Of a stretch of DNA of 64,000 bases, positions 18,028-27,315 are shown piece after piece. The notes below the pieces were generated by a model. That model did not search any database. It was given only the letters and a program-made list of their open reading frames with translations, and was not told where the DNA came from. The number at the start of each line of letters is the position of its first letter. Position 1 is the stretch's first letter. This stretch comes from Clostridium sp. MB40-C1 (GTDB taxonomy: Bacteria; Bacillota; Clostridia; Clostridiales; Clostridiaceae). Where the stretch lies: contig NZ_CP133189.1 in the NCBI RefSeq assembly GCF_030913655.1, forward strand, positions 1,860,001 to 1,924,000, given 5' to 3'. Both the position numbers and the translations under genes were made by a program.

Positions 18028-19278
18028 TTATTTTATGTTTTTGTTGGTAAAATTTTTCCCCAACAATATTATTATATCAAAGTTTTTGCTGTTGTCATCA
18101 ATAATTTCATATTTTTTTATATTTAGGTCTTTTTTCATCATGTTTATTGTAGCATTATCAACGTTATTAAAATAAATTACACTTTGATCTTTAGCTGTAC
18201 TATTGCCTGTAGATACACTGTTATACCCTTTTTCATTTAAATACTTCTTATAATTAGCTGCTAGACCATTCTTTTTAGTACAATTTAAAACTTGTATTCT
18301 CATATTATTTTTACCTAAACTAGAATCCTCATTCAAAGAGCTATTCTGATGAATTTTACTTAAAATTTCTTTATTTAATTTTTTATCATAAATTAAATAT
18401 GAAATTCCACTTATATACTTAAACTCCCCTTTTAGTGTATTTGTTTCAATTTTATTTGCTGTTATAAAATTATATCCGTACTTCACCATTTCATCTGCTG
18501 ACATATTAGTCTCACAATACTTTGGTATAGTTGTTAGAATCCCTGGTATTCTAGGTATTATCTTAGGACTCTTTAACTTTTCAAGTACTTTCTGTACAAA
18601 AACATGCTGATTATCTATTCTTCCTATGTCACCATCAGCTAATCCTGTTCCATCATTATTTTTTCTCCATCTAAAAAACTGTTCCGCCTTGGCTCCATCT
18701 AAATGAACCTTTTCTCCTTTTTTAAAATGTATATGTAAATCTTGTGATTCATCGTCATAATTCATGTTTCTATTTATCTCAATATCAACTCCACCTATTG
18801 AGTCAATAATTTCTCTAAAACCTTTGTAATCTATTTTTCCATAATAATCTATATCTATATCTAAAAGTTTTTCAACAGCATCAATAGAATAATCAACTCC
18901 CCCCACAGCATGAGCAGCATTTATCTTAAAATTTTTTTTATTTATTTTTATTAAAGTATCTCTAGGAATAGAAACTATACTAACCTCTTCGCTTGTTGGA
19001 TTATAATGTATCAACATCATTGTATCCGTACGTTTAGGAACATTATCACTTTTAATCTTTGGATCACCAATATCTACCCCTAATGCAAGAATATTAATTG
19101 AATTATCATTCTTATCCCTAGTTCTTTTTAAACTATTTAGTTGCTTTTTGTCTGAACTTTTACTTAGCTTATCAAGACTATGATATACATAGACCCCACT
19201 TATAGCTACTACAGATATTACTAAAGTTATTATAATTAAAATTATCTTTTTTAATTTAATTACTTTTTTTGAACTCAT
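18028..19278 (-). CDS. LytR-CpsA-Psr (LCP) family ligase with LytR_C domain
   Basis: 416 residues: a short basic cytoplasmic start, one transmembrane helix (about 10-31), an LCP domain (about 78-240) with the conserved DTMMLIHYNP, SIPRDT and the Arg/Asp-rich FRWRKNNDGTGLADGDIGR segment, and a C-terminal LytR_C domain (about 325-410). LCP enzymes attach undecaprenyl-linked glycopolymers to peptidoglycan at the cell surface. It overlaps yqeK by 4 bp and lies 15 bp from ridA, so nadD-yqeK-LCP-ridA-rluD looks like one operon. Confidence 0.93.
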   Translation of the reverse strand: MSSKKVIKLKKIILIIITLVISVVAISGVYVYHSLDKLSKSSDKKQLNSLKRTRDKNDNSINILALGVDIGDPKIKSDNVPKRTDTMMLIHYNPTSEEVSIVSIPRDTLIKINKKNFKINAAHAVGGVDYSIDAVEKLLDIDIDYYGKIDYKGFREIIDSIGGVDIEINRNMNYDDESQDLHIHFKKGEKVHLDGAKAEQFFRWRKNNDGTGLADGDIGRIDNQHVFVQKVLEKLKSPKIIPRIPGILTTIPKYCETNMSADEMVKYGYNFITANKIETNTLKGEFKYISGISYLIYDKKLNKEILSKIHQNSSLNEDSSLGKNNMRIQVLNCTKKNGLAANYKKYLNEKGYNSVSTGNSTAKDQSVIYFNNVDNATINMMKKDLNIKKYEIIDDNSKNFDIIILLGKNFTNKNIK

Positions 19279-19856
19279 ATTTCCTCCGCATACCTCTCAC
19301 ATATCATATAGTTTCTTGCCTCAACTGTATCACTATGTAAAAGCTGTCCTTTTTCTACGACATACTTAATTGTTTTATCAAAAGCCATAATCAAAGACTT
19401 ATCTATATCTTTATAGGCCATTTTCCTAACCACATCTACTCCTGGGAAATCTCTTAACGGTTCAATATAATCAGCAATAAAAATTATTTTTTCTAGCATA
19501 CTCATCTTTCTTCTACCAGTAGTGTGATAAGTAATTGAATTTAATATATCTTCATCTTCAATTCCTATAATGTTTTTAGCTACATAAGCCCCCGCTGCTC
19601 CATGAAGAAGACTTGAATTTTTAAAACATACTTTAGTAATATCATAACCATACTCTCCAGCAACACTCAGCATTCTATCTCTTTGCAAATACTTTGCACA
19701 ATCATGGACAAGTCCTGCAATTTTAGCCTTTTCTATATCTTCTCCATAAATATCGGCTAATTTTACAGCTGTCTCCATAACACTTATACTGTGTTTAAAT
19801 CTACTTTCCTTTAAATTCTCCTTTAAGTATTGAATTATCTTATCCTCTGTCCACAT
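19275..19856 (-). CDS. yqeK: YqeK-type HD-domain diadenosine tetraphosphate hydrolase
   Basis: 193-residue HD-domain protein; the family hydrolyses Ap4A symmetrically to ADP. The metal ligands are visible in FKHSISVME (first His), LVHDCAK (HD) and HGAAGAYVA and HTTGR further on. The open frame extends to 19904, but ATG at 19856 has AGGGGG 8 nt upstream and gives the usual MWTEDKI-like start. It lies between nadD and the LCP gene, the common Firmicutes order; the rsfS gene that often follows yqeK is not present here. Confidence 0.93.
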   Translation of the reverse strand: MWTEDKIIQYLKENLKESRFKHSISVMETAVKLADIYGEDIEKAKIAGLVHDCAKYLQRDRMLSVAGEYGYDITKVCFKNSSLLHGAAGAYVAKNIIGIEDEDILNSITYHTTGRRKMSMLEKIIFIADYIEPLRDFPGVDVVRKMAYKDIDKSLIMAFDKTIKYVVEKGQLLHSDTVEARNYMICERYAEEI

Positions 19857-19941
19857 ATGTAAATCCCCCTCATTCTTTATACCATTTATATAAGGCACAT
19901 TCAAATAAATAACTCTACCCTTTTTATTTTAATCTTTAATA

Positions 19942-20541
19942 TTATTTATACAAGTCTATATTTTGTAGTAAATCATTTAATTTTTCTGGTATAAGATAAT
20001 TTACATTTTCACCATTTTTTATCTTTTTCCTTATAAGAGTAGATGAAATTTCTAATATAGGTATATCTAAGAGAATAATTTCTTTATTATATTTATTTTC
20101 TATATTAATTTTCTGATTATATATTTCCTCTTTTTTATAACCTGCTCTATTGAAAACAACAAATTTACACTCTTCTAAAATTCCAGATACATTCTTCCAT
20201 GAATCTATTTGCATTAAACAATCCATTCCTGTTATAAAATACCACTCTGTACTAGGTTCTAAAGAGTTAAAATGTTTTAAAGTTTCATAAGTATAACTTA
20301 AATCTTTTTTGTATACTTCATAACTACTTACTTTAAATTTTTTCTCATCACTAATAACTTCTTTAATTAATTCAACTCTTTTTTCTCCATCAGTTATTAT
20401 TTTTTTTGTCTTATGTGGAGGATTACCTGCGGGAACAAAAATAATTTGATCCAATCCCAATTTATATAAAGCTTCATAAGCTACATGTAAATGCCCATTA
20501 TGAATTGGATCGAAAGTCCCTCCAAATATTCCCTTTTTCAT
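19942..20541 (-). CDS. nadD: Nicotinate-nucleotide adenylyltransferase
   Basis: NaMN adenylyltransferase of NAD synthesis, 199 residues. Nucleotidyltransferase signature GIFGGTFDPIHNGHLH (residues 4-19) with the HxGH motif, and ISSTLIRKKI (ISxTxxR) near the C-terminus. Works in the same pathway as the nadE gene at 46.0 kb. First gene of the nadD-yqeK-LCP-ridA-rluD run; a hairpin separates it from gerKC upstream. Confidence 0.96.
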   Translation of the reverse strand: MKKGIFGGTFDPIHNGHLHVAYEALYKLGLDQIIFVPAGNPPHKTKKIITDGEKRVELIKEVISDEKKFKVSSYEVYKKDLSYTYETLKHFNSLEPSTEWYFITGMDCLMQIDSWKNVSGILEECKFVVFNRAGYKKEEIYNQKINIENKYNKEIILLDIPILEISSTLIRKKIKNGENVNYLIPEKLNDLLQNIDLYK

Positions 20542-20645
20542 TTAAAATCATCCCTCTTCTAATAATCTGTAATATTTCTACCATAGAAAAGTATACCATA
20601 AAAAAATAAAAATTAAAGTAAAGCAGTTTTTTTCTCTCTAAAGAA

Positions 20646-20693
20646 GATTATTGTCTTCAAATGAATTTTTCATTTCATCTAAAGACAATAATT
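20646..20693 (-). terminator. Terminator of the gerKA-gerKC operon
   Basis: Nested hairpin: outer arms ATTATTGTCTT (20647-20657) and AAGACAATAAT (20682-20692), inner arms AAATGAA and TTCATTT. It lies 23 bp past the gerKC stop; the downstream T-rich stretch on the minus strand is modest (CTTCTTT). Confidence 0.6.
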
Positions 20694-20715
20694 CCTTATA
20701 AAAACATCTTTAAAT

Positions 20716-21831
20716 TTACTCCTTTATAAAGCTTAAATTTTCTCCTGATGTTGTAATATCAACATTAACATCTACTATTAATTCTGTTTCCTTAATAACA
20801 TTTTCTATATTTTCCTTAGGGTATCTCATTTGAAACTGTTCACTTATATCAAAAATATCCAAACCTATTTCTTTATATTTATTAAAAATAGTCTCACAAG
20901 CTCTTCTAATATTATCTTCCGTAGTTGATTTCAATTCCATTAAATTTTTATCATTTACTGACATCTTATCTTGTATTTCAGCAAGGGAAGTATTAACGTT
21001 AATTTTTTTAATAAGTTTTATTTTTCCTTCATCATATTTTAAATCAGTAATTGTTTTACTGCTTAATATCTCTAAAGTTACAAATTTACTTTTCACTTCT
21101 GGGTTTTTAGGTTCTAATGTTCCTAATTTTACATTATCTAACAAGAAATTAAATCCTTGAGCTTCCTCTTTTTTTATTACATTTACAAGTTTATCTTCCT
21201 TAATAACAGCTCCACCTTCAATTTTTATCTTACTTCCCAAACCATCTGAGTTTAATTGTATAATAGGAATTACGTTTGTTTTATCACCAATTAATCTTTG
21301 ATTTAAATAATTATTAAAAGACATTCTTATAGATCTAGAAGATACTCTTATATTTTCTATAAGTTGCATAATATAAACACCTATATATTTTTCTTCTTCT
21401 AGTTTAGCCTGAAGAAGTTTTTCCGGATCCCCATCATAAATACATATACTTGGCCTTATAATTAGTTCTTGATCTCGCTCAAAAAAATCTATAAAATTAT
21501 CTAATCCATATTCAGCAGCTCTCTTAGTAAAAACTAACACTTTATTTTGAGTATAATTAAGCTTATAGCTAGCCATTAAGCTCATATCTCTTGCTCCTTC
21601 AAAAAGAGTCTTTCCCTCTCCCTTGAAGACAAGCCTAGTATCACTCCCAGGTCCTTTATTTCCTGCATTAGCCTTAAAAGCTTCGTCATATACTATAGGG
21701 TTATTCTCTTCATCTATATCCATTATTACAGTGGTAACAAATAATACTTTGTTTATATCTCTATAATTATAGCATCCACTAAAAGAAATACTAATTATTA
21801 TAGTAAATACTATACTAACTATTTTTTTCAT
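20716..21831 (-). CDS. gerKC: Spore germination receptor lipoprotein (Ger(x)C family)
   Basis: C subunit of a GerA-type nutrient receptor of the spore inner membrane. 371 residues with a lipoprotein signal ending in the lipobox FSGC (Cys near residue 20), then the Ger(x)C N-terminal and C-terminal domains. The frame opens at a TTG at 21849, but ATG at 21831 has GAGGA 8 nt upstream and a clean signal peptide. The coding region still overlaps gerKA by 17 bp. The gerKA-gerKC pair with divergent gerKB matches the arrangement known from Clostridium perfringens gerK. Confidence 0.9.
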   Translation of the reverse strand: MKKIVSIVFTIIISISFSGCYNYRDINKVLFVTTVIMDIDEENNPIVYDEAFKANAGNKGPGSDTRLVFKGEGKTLFEGARDMSLMASYKLNYTQNKVLVFTKRAAEYGLDNFIDFFERDQELIIRPSICIYDGDPEKLLQAKLEEEKYIGVYIMQLIENIRVSSRSIRMSFNNYLNQRLIGDKTNVIPIIQLNSDGLGSKIKIEGGAVIKEDKLVNVIKKEEAQGFNFLLDNVKLGTLEPKNPEVKSKFVTLEILSSKTITDLKYDEGKIKLIKKINVNTSLAEIQDKMSVNDKNLMELKSTTEDNIRRACETIFNKYKEIGLDIFDISEQFQMRYPKENIENVIKETELIVDVNVDITTSGENLSFIKE

Positions 21832-23227
21832 TTTTTTCATCCTCATCAAATGTATTATTAGATATCTTACTAAGCCTTCTTCTTATTAATAAATCTCCAT
21901 TTGTATTATTACTTTTAGTCCCTACAGGATATAAATATGGATATCCACAACTATTTAAAGATGCTAAGTGAGCTATTAAGGAAAAAAACCCTAAATAAAA
22001 TCCAGGCAACCCTAGTAATGATGAAAATAATAATATAATCAAGCCCCATATAACTACTGCTTTATATAAATTAGGTACAAGAAAAGTAGAAATAGATGAT
22101 ATTGCTACAATAACTATAGTAGTTTCTGAAGTTAATCCAGCACCTATTGCCGCTTCTCCTAAAATTAAAGCCCCTACTATACTTAATGCTTGACCTGTAG
22201 GTTGAGGTAATCTAATTCCAGCTTCCCTTAATATTTGAAAAAACAATATCATAATTACAACTTCTACAATAGTAGGGAAAGGTACTCCTGCTCTAGAATT
22301 GGCTAGTCTAAATACTAAGACTGTTGGAACTAACGAAAAATGATATGTACTTAAAGCTATGTATAGTCCCGGCAATAACATAGCTATAAAAAGTGCAATC
22401 CACCTTTGCAATCTTGCAAAACTTGTAAAATATTTATTTAAATAATAATCGTCCGGTGCTTGTAGGTTTTCTATAAAAAAATAAGGAGCTATAATAACAG
22501 AAGAACTTCCATCAACCATAACTATTACTTTCCCTTCAAATAGCTTAGAAGCTACAATATCTGGTTTTTCTGTATATCCAACAGTATCAAAAGGAGACCT
22601 TGTATTCTTTAATTGCTCTTCTATATAGTTTGTATCAAGTACAAAATCTATTTTCATATTTTTTATTTTGTCTCTTATATATTGAACTAAATCATTATGA
22701 GCAGTTTCTTTCATGTATGAAACTACCACAGTTGTTTTAGATTTTTCTCCTACATTAAAACTTTCAAATTTTAAGTCTTTGTTCTTTATTTTTCTTCTTA
22801 TTAAAGAAATATTGTCCATTATAGCTTCATTAAATCCTTCTCTTGGTCCTTTTATAACAGCCTCTGTTGGCGGAATAAAAACAGGTCTCTTAGCAAAACC
22901 TTTTGCTTCACAATAAAGTACATTTTTATCAAAGTTAAGTACTAATACTACATCTCCTGACAGGATATGTGTTATTGCATCCTGTTCATCATTAACTTTT
23001 CCAACTACATTAGCCCACAATATTTCTTTTTTAATACTATCTATGTCTTTCAAATCTTCCCTACTTAATAATGGTTGTATTACATATTCACTTATAAATT
23101 TCGAATCACATAAATTATCTATATATATTATTGTTATTATACCTTTAGGACATTCTAGCTCTCTGTATTTAACATCAAAGCTATCTTTCAATTTTTCTTT
23201 TATATAACTTATATATTGTACATTCAA
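21815..23227 (-). CDS. gerKA: Spore germination receptor A subunit (GerA family)
   Basis: Membrane subunit of the germinant receptor, 470 residues, usual size. The N-terminal soluble half (1-235) is the GerA cytoplasmic region; the conserved block PFDTVGYTEKPDIVASKLFEG leads into the membrane half with four to five helices (about 245-430), containing RLANSRAGVPFP and LRLPQPTGQALS-like segments (here GIRLPQPTGQALSIVG). Translation appears to start at TTG (23227) with AGGTGA just upstream. Co-transcribed with gerKC; gerKB is divergent across a 142-bp gap. Confidence 0.93.
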   Translation of the reverse strand: MNVQYISYIKEKLKDSFDVKYRELECPKGIITIIYIDNLCDSKFISEYVIQPLLSREDLKDIDSIKKEILWANVVGKVNDEQDAITHILSGDVVLVLNFDKNVLYCEAKGFAKRPVFIPPTEAVIKGPREGFNEAIMDNISLIRRKIKNKDLKFESFNVGEKSKTTVVVSYMKETAHNDLVQYIRDKIKNMKIDFVLDTNYIEEQLKNTRSPFDTVGYTEKPDIVASKLFEGKVIVMVDGSSSVIIAPYFFIENLQAPDDYYLNKYFTSFARLQRWIALFIAMLLPGLYIALSTYHFSLVPTVLVFRLANSRAGVPFPTIVEVVIMILFFQILREAGIRLPQPTGQALSIVGALILGEAAIGAGLTSETTIVIVAISSISTFLVPNLYKAVVIWGLIILLFSSLLGLPGFYLGFFSLIAHLASLNSCGYPYLYPVGTKSNNTNGDLLIRRRLSKISNNTFDEDEKNEKNS

Positions 23228-23369
23228 TTTATCACCTACTTATAATAACTTTTTATTATTTTTTGTAAACAAGGTGGATATTATTCATTATTTTGGTAAA
23301 CAATATTAGATAAATTTGTTAATTTTAAAAATTATAACTATATAAATAAATTTTTGAGGTGAATTATAC

Positions 23370-24461
23370 ATGAAGCAATTAAATTCACGACATTTAATAT
23401 TTGTAATACTTGGCATATCAATAGTTTCACTAAAAACATATCCTAATATAATTATTTTGTTTGGTGGAAGAGATTCTTGGATAGCTGTACTTATAGCTTC
23501 CATAATAACTTTTTTATTTACCATATATCTTCTATTCATTTGCAAAAAAACTGAAACCTACAACATATATGAAATTTATGATTTTGCACTAGGTAAAAAA
23601 TTAAGTACTATATTATTGTCATTGCTTTATTTAACAATTTTCTTAACCTTAATTGAATGTTCATCAATTGAAGCTAGCTCAATACATGAAAACTTATTTG
23701 TTGAAACACCCCCATGGTATATATTAATATTTTTTGTTGTAGTAGGATTTTATTCTATTAATAAGGGATTAAATGCTGTTATTATAATAACAATAATAGG
23801 AATATCCTTTATTATGTTAGCTGGAATGAATTTAGGTATAATGACAATAAAATTTAAAGATAATAAATTTTTGTTTCCTATATTAGAAAATGGATTTGAT
23901 TTAAAATTTCTTATTGCTACAATAAAATCTTTAGGTGGGTATTCAAGTGTATTCCTATTTTTATCTTTTTTACCAAACTTAGATATTAAAGAAAGAAAGT
24001 ATCTTACAAAATCTGTTATTATAGCATTAATTATAGTCATACAAATGGAAATTGTATCTATGGCAGGAATTATAACCACCTTTGGTCCTAAAAGGGCATT
24101 AAACATATGGTATCCAAAATTAATTCAAACTCAATTGGTAGGCTATTTTGGATTCTTAGAAAGTGGAGAGTTTTTCGTTATGCTTCAAATGGTTGGAGGA
24201 TGGTTTGTAAAATATTTACTAACTTTTTATACTCTATTAACTTTATCAAAAGAATTTAATTTTTTAAACAAATATACTACTTTAATTATTTCTATTTTGG
24301 TTTATATTATCTCCTTTTTTATAGTTAGAAATGCTTTTTCCCTTTTAAAATTTATAAATTATTATAATTATATTTCTTTAATAAACTTTGTAATTTTACC
24401 TTTTTTTGTATTTACTTTATTTGTAGTAAAATTTAACAAAAAACAAAAAAAGCCCTTTTAA
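23370..24461 (+). CDS. gerKB: Spore germination receptor B subunit (GerB permease family)
   Basis: Amino-acid/polyamine/organocation-superfamily membrane protein of 363 residues with about ten transmembrane helices; the B subunit binds the germinant in GerA-type receptors. The N-terminus LNSRHLIFVILGISIVSLKTYPN and GGRDSWIAVLIA are typical GerB features (split here at residues 5-12 and 35-46). ATG at 23370 has GAGGTGA 8-10 nt upstream. It is transcribed away from gerKA-gerKC, so receptor stoichiometry must be set by two promoters in the 23228-23369 gap. Confidence 0.92.
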   Translation: MKQLNSRHLIFVILGISIVSLKTYPNIIILFGGRDSWIAVLIASIITFLFTIYLLFICKKTETYNIYEIYDFALGKKLSTILLSLLYLTIFLTLIECSSIEASSIHENLFVETPPWYILIFFVVVGFYSINKGLNAVIIITIIGISFIMLAGMNLGIMTIKFKDNKFLFPILENGFDLKFLIATIKSLGGYSSVFLFLSFLPNLDIKERKYLTKSVIIALIIVIQMEIVSMAGIITTFGPKRALNIWYPKLIQTQLVGYFGFLESGEFFVMLQMVGGWFVKYLLTFYTLLTLSKEFNFLNKYTTLIISILVYIISFFIVRNAFSLLKFINYYNYISLINFVILPFFVFTLFVVKFNKKQKKPF

Positions 24462-24543
24462 AGGAACTTTTTTTTGTTTTTTAGTTTTGTTTTAAATAAT
24501 ATTAGTTTTCACAAATCCACCATATGTCTACTGATGCTACTAC

Positions 24544-24575
24544 TAATACTATTATTAATATTAATAATAGTATTA
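24544..24575. repeat. Perfect 32-bp AT-rich palindrome
   Basis: TAATACTATTATTAAT followed by its exact reverse complement, with no spacer. It lies between the convergent genes gerKB and yhbY. It could act as a weak bidirectional terminator or cruciform site. A short TTCTAGC/GCTAGAA hairpin follows at about 24611-24628. Confidence 0.7.
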
Positions 24576-24658
24576 CTCAGTTAATCGGCACTATAACCTT
24601 CAGTGAAAGTTTCTAGCTTTAGCTAGAATAAAAACTCCATCAAAGCTAATACTACTCT

Positions 24659-24949
24659 TTATTTAGGCAATTCTATTTTAGGTTTTTTAGCTTTTTTATA
24701 GATTACTACTATGTTACCTATTGCTTGAACCCCTTCACAATTTATTTCCTCGCAAATTATGTCCGAAGCTTCTCTAGCAGTAAGTCCACTATTGTTTAAA
24801 ACTTTTAGTTTAATTAACTCTCTCTTTTTTATTGCATCTTCTAATTGTTTTAAAAGAGGATCTTCTACACCATTTTTACCAACCTGAAAAATTGGTTGCA
24901 TTGTATTTGCCATCCCTCTTAAATAAGCTCTTTGTTTACTACTGATCAT
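24659..24949 (-). CDS. yhbY: YhbY-type RNA-binding (CRM domain) protein
   Basis: 96-residue CRM-domain protein that associates with pre-50S ribosomes. The start MISSKQRAYLRGMANTMQPI and GKNGV (GxxG loop) are typical for the family. The track of the frame continues into obg, but ATG at 24949 follows AGGAGG with 6 nt spacing and leaves a 10-bp gap after obg. Last gene of the Spo0B-like/obg/yhbY transcript, fitting a ribosome-assembly theme with Obg. Confidence 0.93.
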   Translation of the reverse strand: MISSKQRAYLRGMANTMQPIFQVGKNGVEDPLLKQLEDAIKKRELIKLKVLNNSGLTAREASDIICEEINCEGVQAIGNIVVIYKKAKKPKIELPK

Positions 24950-24959
24950 ATCTTTCCTC

Positions 24960-26234
24960 CTATAATAAGAATTCAAATTCAAAATCCTCAAGTTTTACTA
25001 TATCCCCATCTTCAATTCCAAGTTTTCTTAGTTCTTCTATTATTCTTTTATCCTTTAAAACTTTTTGCAAGTATCTCATAGAATCAGGATCATCAAGATT
25101 AACACTTCGAAGAAGTCTATCTACAAAGCTTCCATTTATAGAGTAGATATTATCCTCAACATTTATTTCATACGTAAATTTCTTTTCTTCTTCTATGAAT
25201 TTCTCTGCTTCATCAATTTCTAAGTCTTTTACTGGTATAGTACTTAAAACTCTAGCAGCTTCTTTCATAAGATCATCTACCCCTTCTCTTGTTGCAGCAG
25301 AAATCTTAAATATCTTATTAAACCCTATTTTATTAAGTTCATTTTTAAATCTTTCAAAAACCTCATCATCATATAACATATCACTTTTATTCGCTGCAAC
25401 TATCTGAGGTCTATCCCATAATTTAACATTATAATTTTTAAGTTCTTCATTTATTTTAATAAAATCCTCCACTGGATCTCTGCCTTCGACACCTGATATA
25501 TCTACTACATGAATTAAAAGCCTTGTTCTTTCTATGTGCCTTAGGAAATCCAATCCAAGACCAACACCTTCTGACGCTCCTTCTATTATACCTGGAATAT
25601 CTGCCATTACAAAAGCAGGTGCTCCTTCCGGTTTAATTACACCTAAATTAGGCTTTAAAGTAGTAAAATGATAGTTAGCTATTTTAGGTTTTGCTTTAGA
25701 CACCATAGACAGCAATGTTGACTTACCTACATTAGGGTAGCCTAATAATCCTACATCGGCTAATAGTTTTAATTCTAACGTAATCCATCTTTCTTCTCCT
25801 GGCATTCCTGGCTCAGCAAAATTAGGTGTTCTTCTTGTTGGAGTAGCAAAATGATAATTTCCTCTGCCTCCTCTGCCTCCTCTAACAACCACATAAGTGT
25901 CTCCTTCATGAGACAAATCAGCCATTATTTTACCAGTTTCCATATCTTTAATTATCGTTCCCATAGGTATTTTTATAACTAAATCTTCAGCTTTTCTACC
26001 AGAACATTTAGATGCTAAACCATCTTTACCATTTTCCGCATCATATTTTTTACGATACTTAAAATCCAGTAAAGTAGTCAAATTTCTATCTGCTTGTAAA
26101 ATTACATTACCTCCACTACCTCCATCTCCTCCATCTGGACCTCCTAGCGGAATATACTTTTCTCTTCTATAGGAAACGCACCCATTACCACCATTTCCTG
26201 ACTTAACAAATATTTTAGCTATATCTATAAACAC
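24960..26234 (-). CDS. obg: Obg GTPase (ribosome assembly, stress, sporulation)
   Basis: 424 residues: glycine-rich Obg fold (1-158; GGDGGSGG), GTPase domain with GYPNVGKST (P-loop), TTLKPN, DIPG and NKSD motifs, and the C-terminal OCT domain (about 345-424). The frame opens at GTG 26243 inside the AAGGTGA ribosome-binding site; GTG at 26234 gives the standard [13 protein letters not shown] start. In Bacillus Obg binds 50S subunits and is needed for Spo0A activation; here it lies immediately downstream of a Spo0B-like gene as in Bacillus. Confidence 0.96.
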   Translation of the reverse strand: MFIDIAKIFVKSGNGGNGCVSYRREKYIPLGGPDGGDGGSGGNVILQADRNLTTLLDFKYRKKYDAENGKDGLASKCSGRKAEDLVIKIPMGTIIKDMETGKIMADLSHEGDTYVVVRGGRGGRGNYHFATPTRRTPNFAEPGMPGEERWITLELKLLADVGLLGYPNVGKSTLLSMVSKAKPKIANYHFTTLKPNLGVIKPEGAPAFVMADIPGIIEGASEGVGLGLDFLRHIERTRLLIHVVDISGVEGRDPVEDFIKINEELKNYNVKLWDRPQIVAANKSDMLYDDEVFERFKNELNKIGFNKIFKISAATREGVDDLMKEAARVLSTIPVKDLEIDEAEKFIEEEKKFTYEINVEDNIYSINGSFVDRLLRSVNLDDPDSMRYLQKVLKDKRIIEELRKLGIEDGDIVKLEDFEFEFLL

Positions 26235-26272
26235 ATATATCACCTTACCTTAATTTATTTATTATGTATCAT

Positions 26273-26809
26273 CTATATAAAAGTCAATCTATAACCAACA
26301 TCTTCATCATACATATATTTGTGCAATTTCACATCATTTATATTTGAATTAATTTCTTCCCACTCTTCCATCCAATCTAACTCATCTACTACTGATTCGC
26401 AATTAGAAATAAGTATACTTTCACCAATTTCATCCTCAAATATGTATATATGAACAAACTTATATTTGTTATTTCCAATTTCATTAAATATATTATTTAC
26501 TAAATTACTTTTTTTATGGTATTCTTTTTCAAAATTTGATTCTAGCTTTTCTAATTCTATAAATAAATCTAATTTCACTCCGTTATTCAATAAAATTTTA
26601 AAATTCTCTTCCATTAAAACTCCAAAATAATTGTCTCCTAAAGAGTATATTTTGCTTAATTCTTTACTTATATTCACTATTTTTTCTATGTATTCCTTAG
26701 CCTTTTTGTCTTTTCCTACTTGAATGTATCCATATATAACTTGTAATTCATTCATAAAATCATGTCTTTGCTTTCTAAGACATTCTACAAATCCCTCAAA
26801 TTTATTCAT
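26273..26809 (-). CDS. Spo0B-like histidine phosphotransferase
   Basis: 178 residues. The N-terminus carries the SPOB_a-type helical hairpin motif RKQRHDFMNELQVIYGYIQ (His at residue 16), the same RHDxxNxLQ pattern as Bacillus Spo0B and citrate-type sensor kinases. The C-terminal part (about 90-178) resembles a degenerate ATPase-like domain without visible N/G boxes. It sits between rpmA and obg exactly where spo0B lies in Bacillus subtilis. Function as a phosphotransferase in this Clostridium is inference; a helical dimer with an RNA or signalling role cannot be excluded. Confidence 0.75.
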   Translation of the reverse strand: MNKFEGFVECLRKQRHDFMNELQVIYGYIQVGKDKKAKEYIEKIVNISKELSKIYSLGDNYFGVLMEENFKILLNNGVKLDLFIELEKLESNFEKEYHKKSNLVNNIFNEIGNNKYKFVHIYIFEDEIGESILISNCESVVDELDWMEEWEEINSNINDVKLHKYMYDEDVGYRLTFI

Positions 26810-26951
26810 TATATTACCCCACTATTAAATCTAAATAGTTACTTTAAAATAACTTATTCAGGAACATAACAGCACTATCTACCACCTAATTCAAAGCAGA
26901 AAGAGTCCAAATATTTATGTGATTTCAAATAGAATAATACGAGTTTTGTGG

Positions 26952-26965
26952 ATGATAGCTATCAT
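26952..26965. promoter_or_regulatory. 14-bp perfect palindrome upstream of the Spo0B-like gene
   Basis: ATGATAGCTATCAT lies between the rpmA terminator and the Spo0B-like gene, in the only region that can hold that gene's own promoter. It has operator-like symmetry; the binding protein is unknown. Confidence 0.35.
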
Positions 26966-26984
26966 ATAAAGTAAATGAAATTTT

Positions 26985-27008
26985 AAAAAAGCACCCTATT
27001 GGGTGCCT
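26985..27008 (-). terminator. Terminator after rpmA
   Basis: On the minus strand AGGCACCC, AATA loop, GGGTGCTTTTTT (26991-27006 stem, Ts at about 26990-26985). It lies a few bases past the rpmA stop at 27013 and separates the ribosomal genes from spo0B-like/obg. Confidence 0.88.
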
Positions 27009-27012
27009 TGGA

Positions 27013-27312
27013 TTATTCAGCTATTTCTTCAAATTCTACAGGATAAACACTAGCTTGTTTTTTATCTCTTCCAACTCTTTCGTACTTTACTACACCATCA
27101 ACCTTAGCAAAAAGTGTATCATCTCCACCTCTACCAACATTGTTTCCTGGGTGTATCTTTGTTCCTCTTTGTCTTACTAATATGTTTCCAGCAAGAACAA
27201 ATTGTCCATCTCCGCATTTAACTCCAAGTCTTTTTGATTCAGAGTCTCTACCGTTTTTAGATGCACCTTGACCTTTTTTATGTGCAAACATCTGAAGGTT
27301 TATTCTTATCAT
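27013..27312 (-). CDS. rpmA: 50S ribosomal protein L27
   Basis: 99-residue L27 of the peptidyl-transferase region. It has the Firmicutes N-terminal extension [10 protein letters not shown] before the mature AHKKGQG start; this short extension is removed by the Prp cysteine protease, whose gene lies directly upstream. Start ATG has AAGGAGGTG with suitable spacing. Transcribed with rplU and prp. Confidence 0.98.
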   Translation of the reverse strand: MIRINLQMFAHKKGQGASKNGRDSESKRLGVKCGDGQFVLAGNILVRQRGTKIHPGNNVGRGGDDTLFAKVDGVVKYERVGRDKKQASVYPVEFEEIAE

Positions 27313-27315
27313 CCT

